Below, piece by piece: positions 29,283-41,720 of a DNA stretch of 64,000 bases. The notes beneath the pieces were generated by a model. It was not told where the DNA came from. It saw only the letters and a list, made by a program, of their open reading frames with translations, and did not search any database. Source of the stretch: Phocaeicola plebeius (GTDB taxonomy: Bacteria; Bacteroidota; Bacteroidia; Bacteroidales; Bacteroidaceae); contig NZ_QSQT01000007.1 in the NCBI RefSeq assembly GCF_003437535.1, positions 80,311 through 144,310 on the forward strand. The letters are read 5' to 3'. The position numbers were made by a program, and so were the translations under genes. Position 1 is the stretch's first letter; each line of letters begins with the position of its first letter.

Positions 29283-31274
29283 ATGACACAACACTATCGT
29301 TTACTGACAAAAGAAGAAATCGCACGACTGGAGGCGCAGCACTGTATAGCTTCCGATTGGAGTGGTGTAGAAGTGGCCGATGATTTTCATACGGATTATA
29401 TTCATCACACCCGTTTTTCGGGAAAAGTGCGACTGGGCGTTTTTGAAAAAGAGTTTACTTTGGCTGGTGGAATGGCCAAACATTCTGGTGTATATTATGC
29501 AACCTTGCACAATGTAACGGTGGGTGACAACTGCTACATTGAGAATGTAAAGAATTACATTGCCAACTATGAAATAGGGCATGATACCTTTATCGAGAAT
29601 GTAGATATCATCCTGGTGGATTGCCATAGCCGTTTTGGGAATGGAGTAGAAGTCTCAGTTTTGAATGAGACTGGCGGACGTGAGGTGATTATTCATGACC
29701 GTCTTTCTGCTCATCAGGCTTATATCATGGCTCTTTATCGTCATCGCCCGGTACTGATTGAGAAAATGCGGAAGATTATTGAGTCTTATGCAGAGTCACA
29801 TGCGTCAGATACGGGTACTATCGGGAGTCATGTAATGATAGTGAATGCCGGTTACATCAAGAATGTACGGATTGGAGATTATTGTCAGATTGAGGGTGCC
29901 GGCCGTTTGAAGAATGGAAGCATCAATAGTAATGAGCATGCACCGGTGCATATCGGTTACGGAGTGATTTGTGATGATTTTATCATCTCAAGTGGCTCAC
30001 ACGTAGAAGATGGCACGATGCTTACACGTTGTTTCGTGGGGCAGGCTTGTCATTTGGGACATACCTATTCGGCTTCTGATTCATTGTTCTTCAGTAATTG
30101 TCAGGAGGAAAATGGAGAGGCTTGTGCCATTTTTGCCGGACCTTTTACCGTAACGCACCATAAGTCTACATTGCTTATTGCCGGCATGTTCTCGTTCATG
30201 AATGCAGGTTCAGGCTCTAACCAGAGTAACCACATGTATAAGTTAGGGCCGATTCATCAGGGGGCATTGGAACGAGGTGCTAAGACCACTTCTGATTCTT
30301 ATATCCTGTGGCCCGCCCGTATTGGTGCCTTCTCACTGGTGATGGGACGTCATGTCACTCATCCGGATACTTCGAATCTGCCTTTTTCTTATTTGATAGA
30401 GGAAAAGAATACAACTTATCTGGTGCCGGGTGTCAATTTGCGGAGTGTAGGTACAATTCGTGATGCGCAGAAGTGGCCTAAACGTGACCAGCGGAAAGAC
30501 CCGAACCGTTTGGACCAGATTAATTATAACTTGTTGAGTCCGTACACTATTCAGAAGATGATGACTGGCCGACAGATTTTGAAGGAACTGGCTCGTGTGT
30601 CGGGGGAAACTTCCGAGATTTACTCTTATCAAAGTGCGAAAATCAAAAATTCGGCACTGAATAAGGGAATCAAGTTTTATGAGACTGCTATCCATAAATT
30701 TCTGGGAAACTCTGTCATCAAGCGTCTGGAAGCCATTCATTTTGCTTCAGATGAAGAAATTCGTGCTCGTCTGCTTCCGGATACGCCGATTGGAACAGGA
30801 GAATGGGTGGATATTTCCGGACTGATTGCCCCGAAGAGTGAGATAGAACGCCTGATGGAGGATATTGAGTGCGACCGTTTGAACAGTGTGGATGAGATAC
30901 ACGACCGTTTTGCAGAGATGCACGCCAATTATTATACGTATGAATGGACGTGGGCGTATGAAAAAATGCTTGAATTCTATGGCTTGCAGGCTGATATGAT
31001 TACAGCGGCAGACATCGCAGCTATCGTACGCCAGTGGCAGGAAGCTGTAGTGGGACTGGATAAAATGGTGTACGAAGATGCCAAGAAGGAATTTTCGTTG
31101 ACTTCCATGACCGGATTCGGGGCAGATGGAAGCAGTGAGGAAAAGATGCGTGACTTTGAAGAAGTGCGTGGTGTGTTCGAAAGCAATCCGTTTGTGACAG
31201 CGGTACTGGAACATATAAAGGTAAAAACGGAGCTTGGAAACGAACTGATAGAACGTGTAAAGAATTTATTGTAA
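29283..31274 (+). CDS. DUF4954 family protein with left-handed beta-helix repeats
   Basis: A 663-residue cytoplasmic protein conserved in Bacteroidetes. Much of residues 60-330 shows hexapeptide-repeat character (GDNCYIENV, RIGDYCQIEGAG, ISSGSHVEDGTM), as in left-handed beta-helix acyltransferases and nucleotidyl-sugar enzymes. The C-terminal half is helical. The biochemical function is not known to me. It sits 12 bases after hflX and 17 bases before the thioredoxin-domain gene. Confidence 0.75.
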   Translation: MTQHYRLLTKEEIARLEAQHCIASDWSGVEVADDFHTDYIHHTRFSGKVRLGVFEKEFTLAGGMAKHSGVYYATLHNVTVGDNCYIENVKNYIANYEIGHDTFIENVDIILVDCHSRFGNGVEVSVLNETGGREVIIHDRLSAHQAYIMALYRHRPVLIEKMRKIIESYAESHASDTGTIGSHVMIVNAGYIKNVRIGDYCQIEGAGRLKNGSINSNEHAPVHIGYGVICDDFIISSGSHVEDGTMLTRCFVGQACHLGHTYSASDSLFFSNCQEENGEACAIFAGPFTVTHHKSTLLIAGMFSFMNAGSGSNQSNHMYKLGPIHQGALERGAKTTSDSYILWPARIGAFSLVMGRHVTHPDTSNLPFSYLIEEKNTTYLVPGVNLRSVGTIRDAQKWPKRDQRKDPNRLDQINYNLLSPYTIQKMMTGRQILKELARVSGETSEIYSYQSAKIKNSALNKGIKFYETAIHKFLGNSVIKRLEAIHFASDEEIRARLLPDTPIGTGEWVDISGLIAPKSEIERLMEDIECDRLNSVDEIHDRFAEMHANYYTYEWTWAYEKMLEFYGLQADMITAADIAAIVRQWQEAVVGLDKMVYEDAKKEFSLTSMTGFGADGSSEEKMRDFEEVRGVFESNPFVTAVLEHIKVKTELGNELIERVKNLL

Positions 31275-31291
31275 AATGGGAGGTACTGCGT

Positions 31292-32839
31292 ATGGAAAGA
31301 ATATGCAGATATATATGTTTGCTTTGCGTTTGCTTCATGGCTTTGCAGATGCAGGCCAATAGAAGAAAGGTGATGGAATCTCCGGGTTTCGTCTTGTCGA
31401 ATACGGCGGAGATAGAATTCAAACGGATTATCCAAACCAGTGAACAGACTCAGGTCGATGCAGTGATGTATGGTAAGCCGGGAACTCCGGTTGTCATTTC
31501 CTCGAAAGCGGCATTGAAATGGGCCGATGGAGGAATGGCACAGCTTCGTGAGGCGGAACGTATTTCCATTGATGGAGTGACTGAGCCGGAAGTAATCGAC
31601 GAGAATGGGACTTTGGAAGTAACTCTTTCTTTTTCGCCGGTTCCTTCGGATGTGCATGAAGTAGATTTTATCGAGCCGGAGATGGGATGGAACATCTTTG
31701 GCATCCAGTTGAGTAGGGAAGAACCTTATGTGTATGTGCCTAATTACCTTACTACAGATAAGCCGGAACGGAGCAATGAAATTCCAGAGCCGGGATTGGC
31801 AGTAGGAAAGGCTGTAGTAAACGGTTATATTTTAGGATATGATCCTAGAATGTCATTGTTCACGGAATTGGAATATGAAGACGGTCTTTTCCCTAAGGAG
31901 TGGAAGCAAAGCATTAAAGTCCGTCAGGATGGCTCGTTTCATCTGGAAGCAGAGTTGTTGCAACCAACTTTGACGGCATTGCGGTTGAACGAAGCGGTTT
32001 TGAAACTGTTTCTTGTGCCCGACGAAGAGGTGACGGTGTATATCAATCTTCCTCGCCTGAGCATGTCTGCTTCCCGTTTGCTGGGTAAACGTTACGAGAA
32101 AAAACAGAAGGCCTGGTTTGACGGAGCAGCTGAGACTATTAACCGGGAGCTGGCCAGTTCCCCTTCTTCTGCTGCACTGAATGCCTATCGTGCTGTAGAA
32201 AAAGGTTTGATGGAGAGTCCGGAGGTCGCTTCCAGGTTACAATCTGACTATGAGCAGGTGATGCCCATCTGTACCCGGATTACTGCTTCCTCTTCTTTGT
32301 CTTCTGATGACCGGAAAGTGCTGAAAACGGTGAATTTTCCGGAAATTCGTATGTATGTGGAAGCTGTGGCAGAAGCACTTCAGCAGAATGCCGAACGGAT
32401 GGAGTCGGTGAAAGAAGCGGTGATTGCTTCGCTGGATGCGCAGGTAGAAGGAGCGGATATTCTTCCTAAGATTATTGCTCCTCATAAAGGGCGTGCCATC
32501 TTGATAGACTTCTGGGCTACGTGGTGCGGTCCTTGTAAAAAAAGTATGCAGTCTATGGTACCGTTGAAGAAAAATCTGTCATCAAAAGACATCGTATATA
32601 TTTATCTGACGGGACCTTCTTCCCCCGAAAATATCTGGAAATCAAATCTGTCCAAGATGACGGGAGTACACTATCGGCTTACTGACTCACAATGGAAGTA
32701 CTTGTGCACCTCTTATGGAGTAACTGGAATTCCGGCTTATCTGATTATCAGTCATGACGGAAAATTGCAGGGACGTTATGTGGGATTCCCCGGGGTAGAT
32801 GTACTGCAAAAGGACCTGATTCGTGCAATAGAAGAGTAA
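31292..32839 (+). CDS. Exported protein with C-terminal thioredoxin-like (TlpA-type) domain
   Basis: A 515-residue protein with an N-terminal signal peptide (to about residue 22). A large N-terminal beta-rich part of unknown role is followed by a thioredoxin fold from about residue 385, with the active-site motif ATWCGPCKK and the cis-proline stretch TGIPAYLI. It is expected in the periplasm, reducing disulfides or acting in envelope redox repair. In Bacteroidetes this layout (long N-terminal domain plus TlpA domain) is common and usually uncharacterised. Confidence 0.78.
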   Translation: MERICRYICLLCVCFMALQMQANRRKVMESPGFVLSNTAEIEFKRIIQTSEQTQVDAVMYGKPGTPVVISSKAALKWADGGMAQLREAERISIDGVTEPEVIDENGTLEVTLSFSPVPSDVHEVDFIEPEMGWNIFGIQLSREEPYVYVPNYLTTDKPERSNEIPEPGLAVGKAVVNGYILGYDPRMSLFTELEYEDGLFPKEWKQSIKVRQDGSFHLEAELLQPTLTALRLNEAVLKLFLVPDEEVTVYINLPRLSMSASRLLGKRYEKKQKAWFDGAAETINRELASSPSSAALNAYRAVEKGLMESPEVASRLQSDYEQVMPICTRITASSSLSSDDRKVLKTVNFPEIRMYVEAVAEALQQNAERMESVKEAVIASLDAQVEGADILPKIIAPHKGRAILIDFWATWCGPCKKSMQSMVPLKKNLSSKDIVYIYLTGPSSPENIWKSNLSKMTGVHYRLTDSQWKYLCTSYGVTGIPAYLIISHDGKLQGRYVGFPGVDVLQKDLIRAIEE

Positions 32840-32895
32840 GAAGAATTACAGATAACTTTTTGTAGGAATTAAGGAAAAATTTCAATAATACTTTG

Positions 32896-32903
32896 TAACT
32901 TTG
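32896..32903 (+). promoter_or_regulatory. -7 promoter box (TAACTTTG) for the fumarase gene
   Basis: An exact TAnnTTTG match 36 bases before the fumarase ATG. Confidence 0.5.
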
Positions 32904-32938
32904 TGTCCACTAATAACTCACAATTAATTTAATGTATT

Positions 32939-34582
32939 ATGGCAACACCCGAATTCAAGTATCAGCCAATGTTTGAACATGGCAAGGATACAACTGAATA
33001 CTATTTGCTTACAAAAGACTATGTGTCTGTAAGCGAGTTTGAAGGAAAACCCATCCTGAAAATCGAAAAAGAAGGTTTGACTGCGATGGCCAATGCGGCT
33101 TTCCGCGATGTTTCTTTCATGTTGCGCCGCTCTCACAACGAACAGGTGGCAAAGATTCTGACTGACCCGGAGGCAAGCGACAACGACAAGTATGTAGCTT
33201 TGACTTTCCTGCGTAATGCAGAAGTAGCTGCCAAAGGCGTACTTCCTTTCTGTCAGGATACCGGTACAGCAATTATCCACGGTGAAAAAGGACAGCAGGT
33301 TTGGACTGGCTACTGTGATGAAGAAGCGCTTTCTCTGGGTGTGTACAAGACTTATACAGAAGAAAATCTTCGTTACTCTCAGAACGCTCCGCTTACTATG
33401 TACGAAGAAGTGAATACTCGCTGCAACTTGCCGGCTCAGATTGACATCGAAGCTACTCAGGGTATGGAGTATGAATTCCTTTGCGTAACAAAGGGTGGTG
33501 GTTCTGCTAACAAGACTTACTTGTATCAGGAAACAAAAGCCATCTTGAATCCGGCTACACTGGTTCCGTTCCTGGTTGAAAAGATGAAGACTTTGGGAAC
33601 TGCAGCTTGTCCTCCTTATCATATTGCATTTGTAATTGGTGGTACATCAGCTGAAAAGAACCTGTTGACTGTGAAATTGGCTTCTACTCGTTTCTACGAT
33701 AACCTGCCGACTACTGGTAATGAATACGGACGCGCATTCCGCGATGTAGAACTGGAGAAACAGGTATTGGAAGAAGCACACCGCATCGGTCTGGGTGCTC
33801 AGTTCGGTGGTAAATATTATGCACACGACGTACGTATCATCCGTTTGCCGCGTCACGGTGCTTCTTGTCCGGTAGGTTTGGGCGTATCTTGCTCTGCTGA
33901 CCGTAACATCCGTTGTAAAATCAATAAAGACGGTATCTGGATTGAAAAACTGGATTCAAATCCGGGCGAACTGATTCCGGAAGAATTGCGTCAGGCTGGT
34001 GAAGGCAATGCAGTGAAGATTGACTTGAACCGTCCGATGCCGGAAATCCTGGCTGAACTGGATAAATATCCGGTAGCTACTCGTCTGTCTTTGAACGGTA
34101 CTATCATCGTAGGTCGTGACATCGCACATGCCAAACTGAAAGAACGTCTGGATCGTGGTGAAGACCTGCCTCAGTATATCAAGGATCATCCTATTTATTA
34201 TGCTGGTCCGGCTAAGACTCCGCAGGGTATGGCTTGTGGTTCTATGGGCCCGACTACTGCTGGTCGTATGGACCCGTACGTAGACTTGTTCCAGAGTCAC
34301 GGTGGTTCTATGATTATGTTGGCTAAAGGTAACCGTAGCCAGGCTGTAACAGATGCCTGCAAGAAACACGGTGGTTTCTATTTGGGCTCTATCGGTGGTC
34401 CGGCTGCCATCTTGGCTCAGAACAATATCAAGAGCATTGAATGTGTAGAATATCCGGAACTGGGTATGGAAGCTATCTGGAAGATTGAAGTAGAAGACTT
34501 CCCGGCATTCATCTTGGTAGACAACAAGGGTAATGATTTCTTCAAACAAATCAAACCTCGTTGCACTGGCAACTGTAAGTAA
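32939..34582 (+). CDS. Fumarate hydratase, class I (iron-sulfur)
   Basis: A 547-residue class I fumarase catalysing the interconversion of fumarate and malate; in Bacteroides this serves the reductive branch to succinate. The N-terminal domain has [12 protein letters not shown] with Cys105 as a likely 4Fe-4S ligand, and further cysteines lie in [17 protein letters not shown] and near the C-terminal GPTTAGRMD region. The C-terminal domain (from about 340) has [17 protein letters not shown] and KGNRSQAV. The protein is full length, monocistronic, and ends at a strong terminator. Codon use is strongly biased, as in highly expressed genes. Confidence 0.93.
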   Translation: MATPEFKYQPMFEHGKDTTEYYLLTKDYVSVSEFEGKPILKIEKEGLTAMANAAFRDVSFMLRRSHNEQVAKILTDPEASDNDKYVALTFLRNAEVAAKGVLPFCQDTGTAIIHGEKGQQVWTGYCDEEALSLGVYKTYTEENLRYSQNAPLTMYEEVNTRCNLPAQIDIEATQGMEYEFLCVTKGGGSANKTYLYQETKAILNPATLVPFLVEKMKTLGTAACPPYHIAFVIGGTSAEKNLLTVKLASTRFYDNLPTTGNEYGRAFRDVELEKQVLEEAHRIGLGAQFGGKYYAHDVRIIRLPRHGASCPVGLGVSCSADRNIRCKINKDGIWIEKLDSNPGELIPEELRQAGEGNAVKIDLNRPMPEILAELDKYPVATRLSLNGTIIVGRDIAHAKLKERLDRGEDLPQYIKDHPIYYAGPAKTPQGMACGSMGPTTAGRMDPYVDLFQSHGGSMIMLAKGNRSQAVTDACKKHGGFYLGSIGGPAAILAQNNIKSIECVEYPELGMEAIWKIEVEDFPAFILVDNKGNDFFKQIKPRCTGNCK

Positions 34583-34636
34583 TTGACACCTCTGATATGC
34601 TTCTTTCTGTAAAATGGGAGAGGCATAAGACCATAC

Positions 34637-34689
34637 AAAGGATTTGCAAACCGTAGCCTGTCGATGGCCGGATTTGCAAATCCTTTTTC
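34637..34689 (+). terminator. Terminator after the fumarase gene
   Basis: A 14-bp perfect stem, AAAGGATTTGCAAA with TTTGCAAATCCTTT, then a T-rich tail; 55 bases after the stop codon. Confidence 0.8.
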
Positions 34690-34734
34690 TTTCACTCTGC
34701 GCTGGCAGGTTTGTTTCACTATAGTGGATTAACA

Positions 34735-35706
34735 ATGAATATTCTACGTTTTTGTAAAAATTGGACGTTGCCCATAGCCATGGCAATGGGAGTCATTCTG
34801 TACTTTGTGTATGTCAATATCCCTTTTCTTGCACCTACCAAGCCCTTTGTGGCTCATGCCATCGATATTGTACAGCCGGTATTGATTTTCCTGATGCTTT
34901 TTCTTACATTCTGTAAAATCAATGTGCACGATTTGAAGTTGTGTGCCTGGCATTGGCGTTTGCTGCTGATTCAGGGAGCAAGTTTCTTGCTTTTGGGATT
35001 GCTCCTGGTGATTTTCCCGGATTTCTCGGATCGTATATTGGTGGAAGGAGCTATGATTTGCCTGATTTGTCCTACGGCTACAGCGGCTGCGGTGGTTACA
35101 CGTAAGTTAGGAGGAGATGCAGCCCATCTGACCACCTATACCATTTTAGTCAATTTGCTGGCGGCTATTTTGGTGCCGCTGGTACTTCCATTAGTTCACC
35201 CGCATCCGGAACTGAATTTTGGCAGTTCGTTTGCGCTGATTTTGGGAAAGGTGTTCCCTTTATTGCTTTGTCCGTTCCTGGCAGCCATTTTACTGCGGGC
35301 TTTACTTCCGAAAGTACATGCCAAGTTAGGACAGTATCATGAACTTTCTTTTTATCTGTGGGCTGTGGCGTTGACATTGGCTATTGGAGTAACGGTGAAG
35401 AGTATCGTACACAGTGATGTGTCTTTCTGGTACCAGGCCGGATTGGGAGGCGTTTCCTTGGTTTGCTGTGCCCTGCAGTTCTATTTCGGGAAAAAGATAG
35501 GACGTCGTTACGATGATTCCATCAGCTCCGGACAGGCCTTGGGGCAGAAAAATACGGTATTTGCCATCTGGATGGGCTATACTTTCTTCACTCCTGTGAC
35601 GGCCGTTGCGGCAGGATTCTACAGTGTGTGGCATAATGTAGTCAATTCCTACCAGTTGTATTTGCAGCGTAAATCGGAGGGAGAGTCCGACGCTTTGAAA
35701 AATTAA
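34735..35706 (+). CDS. BASS-like (bile acid:sodium symporter superfamily) membrane transporter
   Basis: A 323-residue inner-membrane protein with nine or ten predicted helices. Segments such as ICLICPTATAAAVVTRKLGG and GQALGQKNTVFAIWMGYTFF fit the crossing-helix regions of the bile acid:sodium symporter fold. The substrate is unknown. I chose the ATG at 34735 (MNILRFCKNW); an upstream in-frame non-ATG start would lie next to the fumarase terminator. Confidence 0.72.
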   Translation: MNILRFCKNWTLPIAMAMGVILYFVYVNIPFLAPTKPFVAHAIDIVQPVLIFLMLFLTFCKINVHDLKLCAWHWRLLLIQGASFLLLGLLLVIFPDFSDRILVEGAMICLICPTATAAAVVTRKLGGDAAHLTTYTILVNLLAAILVPLVLPLVHPHPELNFGSSFALILGKVFPLLLCPFLAAILLRALLPKVHAKLGQYHELSFYLWAVALTLAIGVTVKSIVHSDVSFWYQAGLGGVSLVCCALQFYFGKKIGRRYDDSISSGQALGQKNTVFAIWMGYTFFTPVTAVAAGFYSVWHNVVNSYQLYLQRKSEGESDALKN

Positions 35707-35740
35707 CAGCTTGTCTGTCATTGCTGTGCTCGGAAAGTTG

Positions 35741-35748
35741 TAACTTTG
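35741..35748 (+). promoter_or_regulatory. -7 promoter box (TAACTTTG) for the ABC-F gene
   Basis: An exact TAnnTTTG match 33 bases before the ATG, with a TTG at 35721-35723 as possible -33 element. Confidence 0.5.
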
Positions 35749-35781
35749 CCGTCACTTTGTAATGTAGAAGAATAAATTCGC

Positions 35782-37716
<1,935 letters not shown>

Positions 37717-37747
37717 ATAAGAGAGACTTGATTAAAATAACGCATTT

Positions 37748-39787
37748 ATGAACAAGAAGAATTATGTAGCCGTAGCTACGTTGGCATTTGCTATGCTGAC
37801 AAGCTGCGCTGGACAGAAGGAAGCGAAAAGCACTTCTGGCATTGATTTGGCAAACATGGATACTACCGTGTCTGCCGGTACGGACTTTTTCCGTTACGCA
37901 TGTGGAGGATGGAACGATGCACATCCGCTGACTGCCGAATATTCTCGTTACGGCACGTTTGATGAACTGTTTGAAAACAGCCAGAAGCAGTTGCGTGAAC
38001 TGATTGAAGGACTGGCTGCGCAGAAAAATAATCAGGCTGGTTCTGCCGCACAGAAAATCGGTGACTTGTATAACATGGCTATGGACAGCGTAACCTTGAA
38101 CAAGCAGGGTGCAGAACCGGTGAAGGCTATGCTCGACAAGATTGCCGGCATGAAAGACAAGAGTGAAATCGTGCCGATGATGACTGAAATGGCTCATATC
38201 GGTATCGGTACCTATTTCCACAGCTATGTATATGCTGACCCTAAGAACAGCTCACTCAACATCTTCCAGATGGGACAGGGTGGTATCAACTTGGGTGAAA
38301 AGGAATATTATCTGGATACCGACAGCATCACTCAGAATATTCGTGAACAGTATAAACTTTACATCGGCAAGTTGTTCCAGCTGGCTGGCTTCTCTGAAGC
38401 AGATGCACAGCAGAAAGTGGCTGATGTGATGGAACTCGAAACTGCCATTGCTAAAGTTTCACGCAGTGCAACAGAACTTCGTGACCCGGAAGCTAACTAC
38501 CACAAAATGTCTTTCGATGAACTGAAGAAGACCATTGCCGGAATTGACTGGGATGCCTATATGAAAGGTTTGGGTATTCAGGCTCCGGCAGAACTGAACG
38601 TAGAACAGGTAGAGCCGATTCAGGAAGTAGCTCGCCTGATGAATACACTTCCGTTGTCTAAACATGTATCTTATCTGGAATACAACCTGCTGGATGCAGC
38701 AGCTTCTTGTCTGAGCGATGACTTTGTAGCTGCCCGTTTCGATTTCTATGGCAAGGTCTTGTCAGGACGCCAGGTAAATCAGCCGCGCTGGAAACGTGCT
38801 GTAAACTCAGTGAACGGTATGCTGGGTGAGCTGGTAGGCGAGATGTATGTGGAAAAATACTTCCCTGCTGCTGCCAAAGAACGTATGGTGAAGTTGGTGA
38901 AGAATCTGCAGACTGCCCTGGGTGAACGTATTGATGCACAGGAATGGATGAGCGACAGCACCAAGATTAGAGCACACGAAAAGTTGGCTACCTTCCATGT
39001 AAAAGTAGGTTATCCTGACAAGTGGAAAGACTATTCTAAACTGGAAATCAAGAACGATTCTTACTGGGCTAACGTATGCCGTGCTTCAGAATGGGGATTC
39101 AATGATATGTACAGCCGCATTGGTAAGCCGGTTGACAAAGATGAATGGCTGATGACTCCGCAGACTGTCAATGCCTACTATAATCCGTCAACTAACGAAA
39201 TCTGTTTCCCTGCTGCTATTCTTCAGCCGCCGTTCTTCAACATGGAAGCTGACGATGCTGCCAACTATGGTGCCATCGGTGTAGTAATCGGTCACGAAAT
39301 GACGCATGGATTCGACGACCAGGGCCGTCAGTTCGACAAAGACGGAAACCTGACCGACTGGTGGGCTCCGGGTGATGCTGACCGTTTCAAGGAACGTGCA
39401 CAGGTGATGGTGGATTTCTTCAACAAGATTGAAGTATTGCCGGGCCTGCAGGCTAACGGTGAACTGACACTGGGTGAGAACCTGGCCGATCACGGAGGTT
39501 TGAACGTAGCTTATCTGGCTTTCCAGAATGCAACTAAGGATGCTCCGCTTGGCGTAGTCGACGGTTTCACTCCGGAACAGCGTTTCTTCCTGGCTTATGC
39601 TACTTTGTGGGCTGGTAATATCCGCGACGAACAGATTCGTGTGTACACTAAGTCAGATCCTCACTCATTGGGTAAATGGCGTGTAAACGGAGCGTTGCCT
39701 CACATTCAGGCTTGGTACGATGCCTTCCACATCACACCGTCTGATCCGCTGTATGTAGCTCCTGAAAACCGTGTGAACGTGTGGTAA
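37748..39787 (+). CDS. M13-family zinc metallopeptidase (neprilysin/PepO type), lipoprotein
   Basis: A 679-residue peptidase with lipobox L-T-S-C (Cys20). The peptidase M13 N-domain covers about 40-420, and the catalytic domain has the zinc motif HEMTH (His516 and His520) and the third ligand in GENLADHGG near residue 577. C-terminal motifs such as RVNGALPHIQAWYDAF are typical. It should cleave oligopeptides at the envelope. Codon bias is strong, as in the fumarase. A terminator follows. Confidence 0.92.
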   Translation: MNKKNYVAVATLAFAMLTSCAGQKEAKSTSGIDLANMDTTVSAGTDFFRYACGGWNDAHPLTAEYSRYGTFDELFENSQKQLRELIEGLAAQKNNQAGSAAQKIGDLYNMAMDSVTLNKQGAEPVKAMLDKIAGMKDKSEIVPMMTEMAHIGIGTYFHSYVYADPKNSSLNIFQMGQGGINLGEKEYYLDTDSITQNIREQYKLYIGKLFQLAGFSEADAQQKVADVMELETAIAKVSRSATELRDPEANYHKMSFDELKKTIAGIDWDAYMKGLGIQAPAELNVEQVEPIQEVARLMNTLPLSKHVSYLEYNLLDAAASCLSDDFVAARFDFYGKVLSGRQVNQPRWKRAVNSVNGMLGELVGEMYVEKYFPAAAKERMVKLVKNLQTALGERIDAQEWMSDSTKIRAHEKLATFHVKVGYPDKWKDYSKLEIKNDSYWANVCRASEWGFNDMYSRIGKPVDKDEWLMTPQTVNAYYNPSTNEICFPAAILQPPFFNMEADDAANYGAIGVVIGHEMTHGFDDQGRQFDKDGNLTDWWAPGDADRFKERAQVMVDFFNKIEVLPGLQANGELTLGENLADHGGLNVAYLAFQNATKDAPLGVVDGFTPEQRFFLAYATLWAGNIRDEQIRVYTKSDPHSLGKWRVNGALPHIQAWYDAFHITPSDPLYVAPENRVNVW

Positions 39788-40167
39788 ACTACAGACGGTA
39801 ATTCACAATCTCTATAAATGGGGGTATATGAACTGTTGCAAGGTTCATATACCCCTTTTTTTGTTTTTAAGATGGAGACTCCACGGGGTAGGTGGACTAT
39901 TCTTCTTTTTCTCCTGAAATATTCTTTCAAATATGCTTGTCTATTCTCTGTTTCACACTGCGGGATTTGTATCCCACACTGTGAAATATATATCCCACAC
40001 TGTGGTTTTTGTATTTCACAGTGTGAAACAGAGAATTTGTCCTGGAGTTTGGAAGAATAGATAAGGCAAATTTGTGGTTTGCGAGGGAGGAATTCACGGT
40101 TTCCGGTGATGTATACCTTAGATGAAAAACTTTTCTTTGTAAAAGAAAATATTCAAAAATAAGAATT
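39788..40167 (+). terminator. Gene-free stretch: terminator (39820-39868) and palindromic repeat (39943-40036)
   Basis: The stem GGGGTATATGAAC with GTTCATATACCCC plus seven T ends the ABC-F/peptidase operon. Further on, an 18-bp perfect inverted repeat (39943-39960 with 40019-40036, core TGTTTCACACTG) encloses two shorter copies of CCCACACTGTG. No small gene or clear promoter was recognised. Confidence 0.7.
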
Positions 40168-41538
40168 ATGAAAAACAAGTTAAGTTTTTTATTGTCAGTC
40201 GTTTGTCTGTGGGGAGTAATCTTGGTTTCAGGATGTAGTGAAAAGGATGAGACTCCCACAAATCTGACTTTGAAAGAAGGTATACAAACTACTCAGGTGG
40301 TTTATGCCGATGAGGTAACGAATCAGGGTGGAATCAGTTTTACAGCTTTGTCCGACTGGACAGCCACAGTAACAGAAGTTGCGACAGAAGCTGCAACCAA
40401 GGCTGCTTCGGGAAAAGTGGAATGGCTGGAATTGAGTGCCTATAGCGGAGGTCCTGGTGAATATACCTTAACCTTGACATTGATAGAGAACCTGACCGGA
40501 AAGGACCGGAAGGCTACCATCGAAATTCGTTGTGGTAACGATGTGATAACCATTACCGTAGAGCAGAAAGCTACTACAGAAGCAGGGGAAACTCCTGCCC
40601 CGAAAGAAAAGCGTCTGGTTCGTTATGAGATTACAAATTCAAGCAGTTTGTATCCGGACAGCTATACTAAGTCTATTGGGGAACTCACTTATAATGAGAA
40701 CGGAAAGCTGGCAGCCTTGAAAACCATTAGTTACCAAGGCGATATGCAGGGATATTTCACAGAGAGAATCTATCAGTTCACCTATCAGGAAAACCAGATG
40801 TGGATTGACTTGAAAACACTTTCCGGATATGAATCGGATGAATCGTATGTGGTTACATTGAACTCAGAGGGTTATGTATCACAGTTGTATAAGAAAAAGG
40901 AATCTTCTTCTGAGCAGCATACATTGTGGATGTTTATTTATTCCGACGGTTATCTTCAGCAGATACAAGAAGATTATGACTATTATCCAGGTGACCATGA
41001 AGATGGGGATGAGGAAGATGGAAATGTGGCAATCGATCCGGGAGTATCTTCTGGCAGGATGGGACGTGCTTCGGATAGGTCTATTCTGCAATTGAACTGG
41101 CAGAATGGCAACCTGATGTCGACGGAGGGAGAATTTTCGGATGAAAGCTATATGAGTTATGCATATACTGAATATCCGAATGTAACGCCTTACTTTGATT
41201 TTAATGTAGTGGTTCGTCCGTTGTTCGGTAGTCATACTTATGAATATGATGACATGGTGTCCATGCTTTATATGTTGCGTATGATGGGTAAAGGTAGTAA
41301 GAATCTGGTAACGAAAGATGTTGTGGATTGGGGATATCGTATGCCGGAACCGGGAGAACCGGAAGTGATACATGAAGATACATGGGCTCCTTTTGCATAT
41401 AGCTTTACGGAAGATAATTATCTGGATGTAATTACTGGCAAGTGTACTTTGTATTCATACCAGGAGGATGAACATGGAAATCATGTTTCAGAGTCTACAT
41501 CTTATTACAATGATGAATACCGCTTTGTGTATGAATAA
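40168..41538 (+). CDS. BACON-domain lipoprotein with DUF4595-like C-terminal part
   Basis: A 456-residue lipoprotein with lipobox V-S-G-C (Cys23). Residues about 45-130 form a BACON-type beta sandwich (SDWTATVTE, WLELSAYSGG, ending in ITITVEQKA). Residues 150-420 have repeated beta-strand units (GELTYNENGKLAAL, LQLNWQNGNLMST) like DUF4595 proteins. BACON domains are thought to bind carbohydrate or mucin at the surface of Bacteroidetes. The IS-like element begins three bases after the stop codon, so the natural 3' end of the transcript is lost. Confidence 0.72.
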   Translation: MKNKLSFLLSVVCLWGVILVSGCSEKDETPTNLTLKEGIQTTQVVYADEVTNQGGISFTALSDWTATVTEVATEAATKAASGKVEWLELSAYSGGPGEYTLTLTLIENLTGKDRKATIEIRCGNDVITITVEQKATTEAGETPAPKEKRLVRYEITNSSSLYPDSYTKSIGELTYNENGKLAALKTISYQGDMQGYFTERIYQFTYQENQMWIDLKTLSGYESDESYVVTLNSEGYVSQLYKKKESSSEQHTLWMFIYSDGYLQQIQEDYDYYPGDHEDGDEEDGNVAIDPGVSSGRMGRASDRSILQLNWQNGNLMSTEGEFSDESYMSYAYTEYPNVTPYFDFNVVVRPLFGSHTYEYDDMVSMLYMLRMMGKGSKNLVTKDVVDWGYRMPEPGEPEVIHEDTWAPFAYSFTEDNYLDVITGKCTLYSYQEDEHGNHVSESTSYYNDEYRFVYE

Positions 41539-41573
41539 GTAGGGATATTCAGTAAATGTCCCTAAAAAATAAG

Positions 41574-41616
41574 ATGGCATATAAAGTCGATAGAGTATAA
41601 TCACTTTATATGCCAT
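41574..41616 (-). terminator. Hairpin inside the left end of the insertion sequence
   Basis: A 14-bp perfect inverted repeat (ATGGCATATAAAGT / ACTTTATATGCCAT) with a 15-base loop, just outside the transposase 3' end. Probably a transposase terminator or a barrier to transcription from the BACON gene. Confidence 0.5.
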
Positions 41617-41720
41617 TATTATTGCTCTTTTTCTGTGTTTTTTCACATAATCCTATCTGTTGGACATGACGTTTCGGAAGAAGTCTGATGACCTCTTCTG
41701 CTCCTGTCTGTAAATTCATG

